Origin: Trebouxia sp. TZW2008
Taxonomy: Eukaryota > Chlorophyta > Trebouxiophyceae > Trebouxiales > Trebouxiaceae
Assembly (NCBI GenBank): GCA_002118135.1
Contig: BDIU01000201.1
Span: 186,001 to 250,000, forward strand
Reading direction: 5' to 3'
Length of the DNA stretch: 64,000 bases
The notes below the pieces were generated by a model. The model had not been told where the DNA came from, did no database searches, and saw only the letters and a list, made by a program, of their open reading frames with translations. Each line of letters begins with the position of its first letter. The first letter of the stretch is position 1. The position numbers were made by a program, and so were the translations under genes. Positions 46,287-58,200 of the stretch are shown piece after piece.

Positions 46287-49200
46287 TCATCTCTGCAAGG
46301 CGGACTTTCGCAATGGCGTTCTTTCAGGCTTCAGATTGACATGAGAGTGCTTCACAGGGGCCTTGACACGGGACGCCCCAGCTCCCAGGGCAAGACGCGA
46401 GGGCTGTTGCCCTGACTCGCCAGCAGAAGCTGGCTTAGCAGCAGCTCTCGCCTTCCTGTACTCCTCAAACTTGGCCATGTACTCAGCCTGCATTCAACAC
46501 TTGATGGTCACCGCGCATGAGAGCATCAGTGATAAGGCTTGACAATGCGCCTAAGCTGCATTTGCAGCACAATGTAGGGTAAAGCATGTGAGGGCTGTTG
46601 CCCTGAGTAGCCAGCAGAAGCTGGCTTGGCAGCAGCTCTTGCCTTCCTGTACTCCTCAAAGTTGGCCATGTACTCAGCCTGCATTCGACAATTGATGGTC
46701 ACCACGCATGAGAGCATCTGCGATAAGGGTTGACAATGTGTGCAAGCTGCATTTGCAGCACAATGTAGGGTACAGCATGTGAGGGCTGTTGCACTGAGTC
46801 GTCAGCAGAAGCTGGCATAGCAGCAGCCTTCCCAGTACGCTTTGAATTTGGCCATGTGCTCAGCCTGCACTTGAGGATCGATGGTCCCTTGGGCATGAGA
46901 GCATCTGTGACAAGCTTTGCGCTTAAGCTGCATTTGCAGCATGATCTAGGCTGCAGTATGTGCCTCACACAAGATGGTGCTAGCACTTGCTTGAAGCATG
47001 TGCCTTCTTGCCAATTGCTTCACGATGGGCAGCAGCACTAAACAGTTTGCAGTTGCACATGACACTCTTGCTGCACACAGGCACAACATGACACAGCCAC
47101 CGCGTCATCTGAAGACAAGGGCACCCCTCCTGCACTGAGATTCAAGACACAGCAACTTCTTGAACATGGTCATTGTAACAAGCAAGGTCATCCCCCACAA
47201 GGACGCTAAGTGCTGATAGGAACCCCCCTTAGGTCAAGCTGCCGCCCAGACCAAAGACTCAGACTCCTGAGCACATTGCATGAATCACGAGTACAGGTCA
47301 CAGAAACAGCATGCTGTCAGACCTTGGAGTTACTGATGGGCTTGAGCGGCTTGGTTCCAGCCTGTGTGGCAGGTGCACTTGAGCCAGCATGACTTTGCGA
47401 TGCAGTCCTCACTGCCCTTGCCATCCCAAGGTGCGCATTCTCCTTGCTCCCAATGAGTGTTGACCTCACTCCGTCACCGGTGCTGACGTCATTGACATCT
47501 GGCTTTGATGTTACACCCCCTTGTGCAGAGACTCTTGCTGCTCTTGCCATACTCATTGACTCTTGCCCACGATCTCTGCCTGTCAAGGATGTGCTTGTAG
47601 CACTAGCCTTGATACTGTTAGCATCTGGCCTTGCTAGCTGTGTGTTGTCAGGCAGTGACTGCGCTTTAGAGCTCAATCTGGGAAGCCTGCTAGCTGGCGT
47701 TGGTGCTGCTGCTGACAAATCAGCTGCTGCTTGCTGATGTGTCACATGTTGGTGTTGACAATGCGCAGCTGCCCGTTCAGCTTCTTGCTGCAGCCTAGCC
47801 GACTGTTGCATTCTGCCCAAGTCACCACGCTGGCTTGCTACAGAATGCGCTGGTTGCATCTGCATCCTGCTTGACTGCTGTTGAGACTCAGCACCTCGTG
47901 CATTGCTGTCATGTGCTCCGCCCACATCATCAACACGTGCTGCTGCTGTTGAATGTCTTGAAGCAGGAGCATGCTTAAGAGCCTCAGCAGCTGGTGCAGT
48001 CACAGCCTCTGCTCCTGAGCCAAAGTCAACAAGGGAGTCCTCTGCAGCAGCGGCCTCAAACAGGAATGGCGGGCTGACAGGCCTGTCAGCACTTGCCACA
48101 GATGCTGCTCTTGAGCCTTCTGTGCTGTGAGACCCTGACAGACCAGCTGGACCATGAATGCTTGCTGGCATGGCTTCTGTTTGATGAGACTTTGATGTGT
48201 CAAAGTCATGTGTGACGGCTGGCATGGCTTCTGTGTGATGAGACCATGACCCATGACTGCTTGCTGGCCTTGCTGCTGTTGCATAAGACTCTGACCCAAC
48301 CCTGCCAGTAACGATACTTGGCATGGCTTGGGTTTGATGAGACTCTGACTCATTACTGCCATGTGGATTGGCTGGCATGGCTTCTGTTGCTGTGTCATAT
48401 GAACCATTGCTCAGCAAAAAAGCCGCCTTCTGCGCTTGCTGGTGCGTGTCAATGGGTCCAGTGCTAGACCCAGCATACTGTCTGTCTGTGGCATCACCAA
48501 CCTGGGTGCATCTGCGCTGGGCATTTGCTGGGCCCAGAACAGGCTCAGAGGTCAACTGAATGCGCTGCCTGACAGCAAATGAGCTGTCACCTTCACTGGC
48601 CTGAACCTGTCTTTGCGTTGATGCAGCAGCGTTAGATGCACGCTGACTGCTGCTGGCTTGATCCTGTCTCTGCATTGGCAAGGCAGGACCCAAGACAGGC
48701 TCAGACACCGACTCAGCGTGTTGCTCAGCAACAAGCAGGCTTTGCCTTTTACTGGTCTGACGCTGTTTTTGCAGTGGTGCAGCAGGACCCAGGACAGGCT
48801 CAGACGTCAAGTGAATGTGTTGCCTGGCCATGAGCTGCGCCACAGGATCACTCCAAGCATGACCTGATTTCTGGGTTGGCTGCACAGAGGAAGGCTTTGC
48901 AGTGAGCGAGCTCCCTGATGTATAAGCAGATGATTGTGTAGCAGGGGGTGCTGCTGACGTTCTAAGCCCAGTGCTGCCTGTCATCCCTGCACCAAGCACC
49001 ACGATCTTTTGAGACCATGTCCCTGGAGGCCACATAGCTTGGAAACAAGTATGGTGTATACAAGCTTTTGCAGTGAGCGAGGTTGCTGACGTATAAGCAG
49101 ATGACTGTGTAGCAGGGTTTGCTGCTGACGCTCTCAGCCCATTGCTGCCTGTCACCCCTGCACCAAGCACTGCAGTTTGTTGGGACCATGTCACTGTAGG

Positions 49201-52200
49201 GCCGCATAGCTTGAATGCAAGTATACACGGCTTTGCAGTCAACAAGGTTGCCAGCGTATGAGCAGATGACTGTGTAGCAGGAGGTGCTGCTGATGCTCTC
49301 AGCCCATTGCTGCCTGTCACCTCGGCATTTGGCATTGTGATCAGTGCTATGTATTTCAGACATTGCAACTGGAGGGCTGCACAGTATTTGTAGCAGTGCA
49401 TTCCATGTATATGCTGCTTTGCACAGGAGCATCATCAAATAGCACTTGTCAGCCAAGGTCACAATGCTATGATCTCAGTGCTCTGAAGCATTCAGCGGCT
49501 GTCCATAAGAACTGCATTGGGGTGGCACAGGTGTTGCAGAGTTACATTTGATAGCATTGACAGACAAGAAGGGTCTAGAATCTGGAAGCGACTTGATCAC
49601 CCGACAATGCTGCCATACTAGTGCGCAGTGAAGCTGTCCTGAGTGGTGTGCTGGCTGTTGCTGCTGACTGCTCAAACGCAGGCGCATATGCAGTGATAGT
49701 GATGGGCAAAGGCTAGTTTGACAGCGCAGCAGGAACTAAACCTGAGAACGCTGCCATGCTGGTGCGCAATGAAGCTGTCTTCACTGGCGTGCTGGCTGTT
49801 GTTGCAGGCAAGGAACGCTTGAAGGCAGAGGAAGGCACTGAGCGTGCAGCAGTCCTCTTCAAGCTGAGTCCTGCCTCACTAGCCTGCAATGGGAGACATG
49901 GTACCCCTTGTGATAGAATCCAAGCCTGTGTAACCTTGATGGTATGCGATTTGAACCACATGTGAGCAGCAGCCCTGGTCAGTCTGAGCACCCATGCAAA
50001 CAGGACTTTTCTGCTCAGCAAAATAATAGTGGTCCACATGATGGTCCACATAGGGAAGAAGACAGGGCAGCAACACTTGTACTGGCAGAGTCAGCACAGC
50101 CACACCTCTTGCTGTCAAATGCATCTGATTGCACGCATACGAGTCTGATGTTGCATGTCCTAGATGCACAAGAACACATGATAACACCAAAATCAATAGC
50201 AGTCTGCAGAGCTGTTCTGATCACCTTGGGCTTGAGTGTAGGGCCAGGGGAAGCCCTAAAGGTGCTGCTCATGCCCCACGAGCCCTTTCTACTGGTGGAA
50301 TCAGGTGTCGTGCAGCCCTGCCCTGTTGCCTCTGGTAGTGCTGACCGTTGTCTTGAGGCTGTGTGCAGCAAGCCTGTGGGTCTGCCTAGGGTTGACCTTG
50401 AAGATGCCAGTGAGACGGCGCTGTCTTCAGGGTCCAGTCTGACATGCGCTGACCTGCCAAGAAGTGCGTATGTCAATCATCCAGTCAATCGATCAATCAA
50501 TTGATCTATACTGAGAATGCTAGCGAGATGGCTCTGTCTTCAGGGAGCAGCCTGGCATGAACTTGCCTGCAAAGAAGAAAAAAGTTGATGTGCAGTGAGA
50601 GCGGTGGATCCCTGCCCTGGACCCTCTGGTAGCGCTGAGCTTTGCTTTGAGGCTGTGTGCATTAGGCTTGAGGGCTTGACTGCAGCTAACCTTGAGAATG
50701 CTTGTGAGATGGCACTGTCTTCAGGGTCCAGTCTGACATGTGCCGGCCTGCAAACACAAACAGTGTACTGAAGTGCAGTATACCAGAAGTGCAACAGCCT
50801 CTGTAGTGCTGACCGTTGCCTTGAGGCTGTATGCAATAAGCGCATCGGGCTGGGCTGCAGTTGACCTTCAAGATGCCAGCGAGATGGCGCTGTGTTCAGG
50901 GTCAGCCTGACATGCGCTGGCCTGCAAAGAAGATCGTCTGTCAATCAACCAGAATTGAGCAATCAATGGATCTGTACCCTAAGGGTGCTAGTGAGATGCC
51001 TCTGTCTTCAGGGTCTAGCCTGTTACGTGCTGGCCTGCAGAGAAGAACAGTCTGGGTGTGTCCTGTGTCTAATATACGCAATGTACGGATTGTTGCATCG
51101 ACCACAAATGCAGCATCTGCAGTTATGGAAAACCGTCGTGTGATGACTTGTCCAGGCATGACATCAGTGGGCTTTCCTTCATCAGCAATTGTCAGTTAGC
51201 CTATGGTTTTGCTGTTTAGGAGGTCAGCCCATGCTCAGACATGATGCCCATGTGTTATCATACACAAGAAGGTCAGCATGAGCATGCAAGAAGCGCAATA
51301 CAGGCATTCACTGATGCGCAGACTCCATTGAAAGGCATGCAATATACCTCAAGCTGAGAACAAGCTGGTCTGAGAGCAAGCATGCGTCAAGAACTTGCCT
51401 AGAAGGGCCTGTAACTCCAGCTAGTGAGAGCGCTTTGCTGACAGTTCTTGGCAGAGCTTGGCAGTCATGGACTATGCCATGGGATGGCATAGTTCCTGAG
51501 GACTGCACCGCTGACTGACGTTCCAATGCCTGATGGGCGCTTGCCTGGTTGCCATCAAGCCTGCAACAGTCATCAACAGTTGCTGCCACTTACTTACACT
51601 GCAAATCTCATGGCAAAACATTTCTCCTGTAATGCACACAAAACAAGACTACTGCATACGTGTTGATGGCTTGGTGCCAGAACACAGTGAAAACCGCTAC
51701 CTGACTGCCCTTGACTTTTCCAGCTGTAGTTGTGCATCTTTGGCAGCCAGCTGTGCCTGCAGATCTGCCAGCTGGTCCCTGGCAAGGCTAGCCCCAACCG
51801 CCTCCCTGGTAGTTAGCTTGTCTGCCAAGCGCCTCCTGTCTTCTTCCACAGCTTGCATCTGCACGGCATTGACAGTCACTCAAACTCAAGAGTGCCGTGA
51901 CTGGCGGGTCTCTGGCCAGCTGTCTCATTAGCACTCGGCTTGTCTGCTCAGCGCCTCCTCTCTTCTTCTACAGCTTGCATCTGCACAGCATTGGCAATCA
52001 TGACGCCGGACAGGCAAGATAAAGCCACCATTTGCTTGCTGCTCAGTCTGGAACTTGTCTGCAAGCTCCTCTGCGCAGCATGCATGTGCACAGGAACGAC
52101 GTGCCAACAAAGACACCAGCAACATGCAATCTGCACATCAATGGTTTTGGGCAGTGCGTTGGCAACATCTGATGTGCGCACCTGACGGCGCAGATCCTCC

Positions 52201-55200
52201 AACTGCCCTCTGAGCTCTTGTACTTCTGCACCAGCTTCAATGTGCTTTTTTGGGGGGCCAAGCTCAACACCCCTGACCCGAGCTGCAAACCCCAGGGAGC
52301 AGGTGGTCTCCCCAGCATCAGCCTCAGTAGGGTTCACGTTCACCAGCATCAATGTCTTGCTGTCGCCTGACAAAGAGTCCTACAGCAGCGTACAGTGACT
52401 GTCAGGATCAGTAAGTCATCATACTGTTTGTCGTGGTGGTTTGCACCACAGAAGTCTTGGATATCATGTAGTGTGATTCACTGGTCAGGAGCGCCCTCGC
52501 AGTAGAACTGCCATACTATCCATCTCAGTGATGCAAGTTCAGCATTTGTGCATATTGTGTATTGTAATTTGTTGGTCAGGAGCATCAGCCTGGATCCACA
52601 TTCACCAGCAGTAGTGTCTTGCTGTCACCTGACAGTGAGTCCTCAGCAAGGATACAGTTGGGATTGGGTCCAAGTGCAGTCAAGCCCTTGCTATTTTAGG
52701 CAAGACTTCTGTCTTTCAGCACCAAAGTAAAGCAACAACACGAGCTTGAAGTTGCAACGGGGCACATGCGCAGAGCATGTTACCAGAGCAGGTACAACAC
52801 CAACCAGTGCACTTCAGCTAGTGTGCTTTCACATAAGACTGCTATACATTTGCACTGACCTGAAGAACAAAAGTGAGCTTGGAATTGCGGAAGGGCACAT
52901 GCGCTGAGCGTGTGGCCAGGGCATGTATGCAGTCCCCTAGGGCACTCAAGCTCTTGTTGATGAACTGAGCCTCTCTCAAGCGCTCTCCCTGTGCTTCGGT
53001 CTTGCCCACCCTTTCACTCCCTGCCAAATCCACCAGCCACAGTTTTGAACGCCACACATCACCTGCAGCAGATACTTTGATGTCACCCAGTGTGAAAGGC
53101 AAACTGTCAGAGAAAGGTCATGCTGGCTGACTGACACAATCACGAGTCATGTCACCGCCAATGTGTGTCTGATGTTCATGATGACTAATGCATGTGTATA
53201 TTTACTAATGGATGCGCTCATTGCTGCATGGCTATGTAGATATGGCTGCAGCTGTTGATAGACTCTTTGTCTCAAGTGAAGTGCTGTCAAGGTGATGGTT
53301 GCTTCGCCTGTGCTGCAGGGTCAGTTCTTGACTTGCTGCCAATGCGATCTGGTCACAGCATATTGCCAAAGCGCTGCAGGCTTGTCATACAAAGGGCCAA
53401 TGCACAGGCTCAAAGCGTGGCAGCATGCAAAGACCCGACAGACCCATATTGCTAAAGAAATGCAGCTTCTATCTCACTCCATCTGACCTTCCTTGCAGTA
53501 TAGTCTAATTCACAGACCTGTAAGCTTGCTCTGGCCTCTGACCTTGACGCACAGCATGCAATGGCTGCGGCTGCTACGGTCATTCATCTTTGTCTCTGCG
53601 CTCTGCCTGCGCTTGCTGCCTTCCTCCAAAGTCCGCCAAGCCTCCCCTACACTGCTCACCTGAAAGAAAAAAAGGAGAAAAGTCTATAGTGGAAAGCGTC
53701 AGAATGGGAGCCTATGTAAGTTTTCTGTGTATATAAACGCATGGCCCATGAGCTGCTTCAGGCACTCTCATAATGTGATGAGGTCATCAGCACACAAGAT
53801 ACTGCAACAACGCTGGTGTACTCCTGTGTGCATCCGCGTGCTTCACAGAGCATGGCTCGCCATGATGCGGTCAGTTCTGTGTAATGCTTGGTGATGTATG
53901 GCTGCAAGGTCCAGCAGTTTGCTTTGTCACGGTGTATGGGCGTCAGCTGCCGGTGATGACTCAAGGCAGAGACTTCTTCAGCACGTTATCAGCATTGCAG
54001 TGCATTATTACAAGCATGCAGCGCCACTCCTGGATATTAATCATGTCTGGGGAAGGGAAGAGAAGGGAGATAACACAAAAGGGTAATGAAAAGGTCACAG
54101 AACGCGAACAAAACACAAGGGAAGAAGCGTCTTTAACTGCGGCCTGACCTGTTTCTCAACAATGTTTGGGAGGTGTGACCCAAAAGCCCCGCTGCGCACT
54201 TCCAGCTTTGGCCTGGCCCCCTTCTGGTCATCCCATAGCAGGTCATTAATGCTGTCCATATATACCTGCACAGCACTGCATGCACTAGCAATTGCACCAC
54301 TTGGGAAAGCCTTCCTTGGTGTACACGACATGTCCCTGTCAACACCTGAGAGGTACAGCAGTCAGCAAAAGCGTTGTGACACCAAATCTCTGCCTGGTCA
54401 AACCGTTGTGCTGTACATTCGTACCTCAAGAAGGCTGACTGTGATGCTGAAGGTGGTCTGCTCCTGGCGAGCATGCACGGTGTTGAACAGCTGCTGCAGG
54501 GTGCGGTAGTTGACTCCCCTATTGTTTGGAGGACCCTCCATGGTATATGTCTTTCCTGAGCCTGTAACAAACAGAGTTGCCAGACTAATTGACCATGCAA
54601 GAGCACTAGACACCGTATCTCCAAACGGCAAAAACAGAAACTCATGACGTCGCACCAACAATATAAGCTCACGCATCAGGAAGCCTTTGGTATGCAACAT
54701 GATCAACTCAAATGGTGCAATGGCAAAGGGATCACGACTATTCAGACTGCTCTCTGGTGTGCTCAGGCTCAAGCATGCATGCTCTGAGCGTTCAGGTAGC
54801 TGCTGGGCAATGCCTGGTCTGGCACAATCAGGCAACAAGCACGTCTTTTCAACTCTAAGGATCATCAGTGGCATCATGGCAGAGTGAGGAGCCTGTGCTC
54901 ATGAGAAAAAATGCCATGCCAGGTGACTACATTTGCCTTGCAACTGACTTCTGACAGCATAAATTGGAGCAGATAGTGTGCCACCTGTTGAAACAAACAG
55001 ATGTTTCAGCCACTGATGACGCTTGTCACAACAGGCCCAACATCAGCCAAGACAGCCTTTTGACTTGCAACCAACGTTTGACAGTAGCATATGCAGCAGC
55101 TAGTGTGCTACCTGTCTGCCCATAGGCAAAGATGCAGACGTTATAGCCGTCCATGACACTCGTCACAACAGGTTCCACATCAGCAAAGACAGCCTCTTGG

Positions 55201-58200
55201 CTGCAGCCTGGCTCATATACAGCGTCATAGCTGTATGTTGTGGTCTTTGCCGCTGCACCTGTGTTGTGATTGCGTCCTGTCCTGCAGTGACATGTCAGCT
55301 TTTGTACACGCAAATGCAAAGACAGCCTCTTGACTGCAGCCTGGCTCATATACAGCATCATAGCTGTATGTGGCGGTCTTTGCTGTTGCATCCGCACTGT
55401 GACTCCGCCCTGCCCTGCAATGGCATGTTAGCGTTTGCAGAGTTCAGTGCAAAGGACTGGATACTAGTGACTAGGCAATTTAGGGCTATAATATTGCTTG
55501 TATGCTGTTTCAAGAGTCAAGCCGGGGATTGCATAGCACGCATGTGTACATCATACATGGTGTTGCTAGATCTGGCTTGAGCTGGCACTGCAATCCAGGC
55601 ATTTACAAAGGCATAAGCACAAAGGTCACCTGTTGCTGATGACTGTGATGGTGTTGTCCAGCAAGTTGCAGCATGTGGCAGTCTGCAGCTGTGCAGCTTG
55701 TTCTTTGGGTAGCAATGGCCTCACACGACACAGCACCCTGATTGCACCCTTCAAGTCTACCAGCTGATTGTGTAGAGCACGCCTCTGAGCTGCTTCCTCC
55801 AGATACCGTACCTGTGCGACAAATATGAGTTCAATCTGCAGCATGTGGCTGTTTCAAGCTGGGCCGATTGTCTCCTGGGTGATAAGCGCCTGAGGCAGCA
55901 CAGCACCCTGACTGCGCCTTTTATGGTTTCTAGCTTGTTTGTAGAGGGCACCTCTGAGCTGCTTCCTCCAGATACCGTACCTGTGCAGTACACATGAACT
56001 CAAGTTGCGGCATGTTGCTGTCTGCAGTGTGACAGCTTGTTCTCTGCGCAGTCAGGGCCTGACACGGCGCAGCACCCTAATTGCGCCCTTCATGGCTGAT
56101 TGTGCAAAGCCCGCCTTTGAGCTGCTTCTTCCAAGCACCTTACCTGCTCAACGTATGTGAGTTTGTTCATGGCTTGTTCATTCAGTTGAATTCACAAACT
56201 TGATTAGCGTTTGAACCACAATTTCGCTTTGTCGCAGTGCACTGCATCTGCATGGCACATATAGACTCATATGGGGATCCATGTCCTGATAGTGTAGCAA
56301 GCACATGACGTCAAAAAGCCAAATCCATGCTGATGGACTTGAATTCCAATTCAGTGATGGCATTCCTCTGCAGCTGTTGAGTTTACAGAGTATGGCGCTC
56401 CTATGCTTGATATCTGTCTGCACAGCTAAGTGCTTGACCAGCATCTCATCATTTATATCAGTCGCTTACCTAGTACTGACAGCCTTAGACCTGGATCCAT
56501 GAAACTGTGATGTGCAAGTGCGAATTGTGCGAAGAATGTACAGGAACTGGGCATTGCTGGAATGATGTGTGAACTGTAGCAAAGACGCTGATCACACCTG
56601 CAAGGTACTGTGGGCACTTGCCATGCTGGCCACCAGATCAGGCAGAGGCCGCTGCTCCTGCACTCCTGCTTCCACAAGCGCCAGCTGTTGCTCAGTTGCT
56701 GTACAACACATCAAGTGCACTTTGCAAGCCTTCATTCTTTCATGTGTCATTGATTTTGTGATTTGATTTGCAATGCTGGCCACCAGATCAGGCAGAGGCC
56801 GCTGCTCCTGCACTCCTGCTTCCACAAGCGCCAGCTGTTGCTCACTTGCTGCACACCATCACACCATTCAATACCTGTATTTCCTAAACATCAAGAGGAA
56901 GCAGAAAATTCAAAATGCTTTAGCCAGCCAACAACACCAAAGTTGCTAGCCAAAGATGCAGTCCTTTTGGCAAACATATCAGTTTGTCGGCTTATGTGTC
57001 AACGTACAGAAATCACTGAAGTCAATACACTGTCAGCATGACTGGTTGCAGCAAGCAGAAATGCTTACCATCAGCTTGTAGGGCCTGCAGAAGGGCTATC
57101 CTGGCAGCACTTGTTTCTTGTCTCAGCTCATTCACTGCCCCCTCTGTCTCTGCCTGACTTGACTCCAGCCTGCCTATCTGCAACCAGACACTGCATTCTA
57201 GTCTGGTTGACTGCATACCAGATTTGTTGTGTTGGATGAAAGTAAGTCCTCTAGCCTGCCTATCTGCAACCAGATACTGTGTTCTAGTCTGGTTAACTGC
57301 ATACCAGATTTCTTGTGTTAGACAAAGTAAAGTACTCTAGCCTGCCTATCTGCAATCAAACACTGTGTTCTAGTCTGAGTGACTGCATACCAGGTTTGTT
57401 GTGTTGGACGAAAGTAAGTACTCCAGCCTGCCTATCTGCAACCAAACACTGTGTTCCAGTCTGGTTGACTGCACACCAGATTGCTTGTGTTGGACGAAGT
57501 AAAGTACTCTAGCCTGCCTGTCTGCAACCAGACTCTGTGTTCCAGTCTGAGTGACTGCACACCAGGGCTCTTGAGATTCACAAAGTAAAATGCTTGAGCC
57601 TGCCTATCTGCGACCGAATACTGTGCTCTAGTCTGGCCAATAGCGAGTCAGCACATTGACTTAAACAGATTGTGATGCTTTGTTGGGCCAGCCATAATCG
57701 TGCTCGCAGGTAGGTTGAGCGATTTGCAGGAGGTCCTGTGGAAGGCAGAAACAGAGAGTGCCTAATGCCAAGTGCAATTGAAGTGGAGGTGTGTGCTTTT
57801 TAACCCTGAAGTTCCATGTCATTGGGTCAAGGTGTGTGCAGGGTTTTGGTCCTGAAGGGTGTAAACACTCAGGTGTTACAAATCCAAGCAGGGAGAGTTG
57901 TTGCTTGCCTGCTGCTTGCGCTGAGTGACATCTTTTTCCAGCAAATTCAGCCTAGCCTGCAGCTGTTGTTGCTCTTGCTCTTCCTGAAATCAAAAGGTGA
58001 AGAGCTTTGGACAGATTTACATCATTCCAGCAACCAGAGCAAATGTGGTGAATGCTACAGTTTGTGCCGGGAAACAGACGCTGGCATGCAGTGAGTCATC
58101 AGCCAATGCTATACTCAGATATGGCCAAAGACCATGCAAGGGACGATACTGTTTCTGCAGCAATCTGGCATGGAATGCAGGCTTATACAGACTGCACAAG

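Noticed and set aside
47317..49401. A separate 694-residue protein on the minus strand
   Set aside because: Phase and splice sites show it is kinesin exon 18 (48986-47323) plus upstream echo copies that happen to stay in frame.
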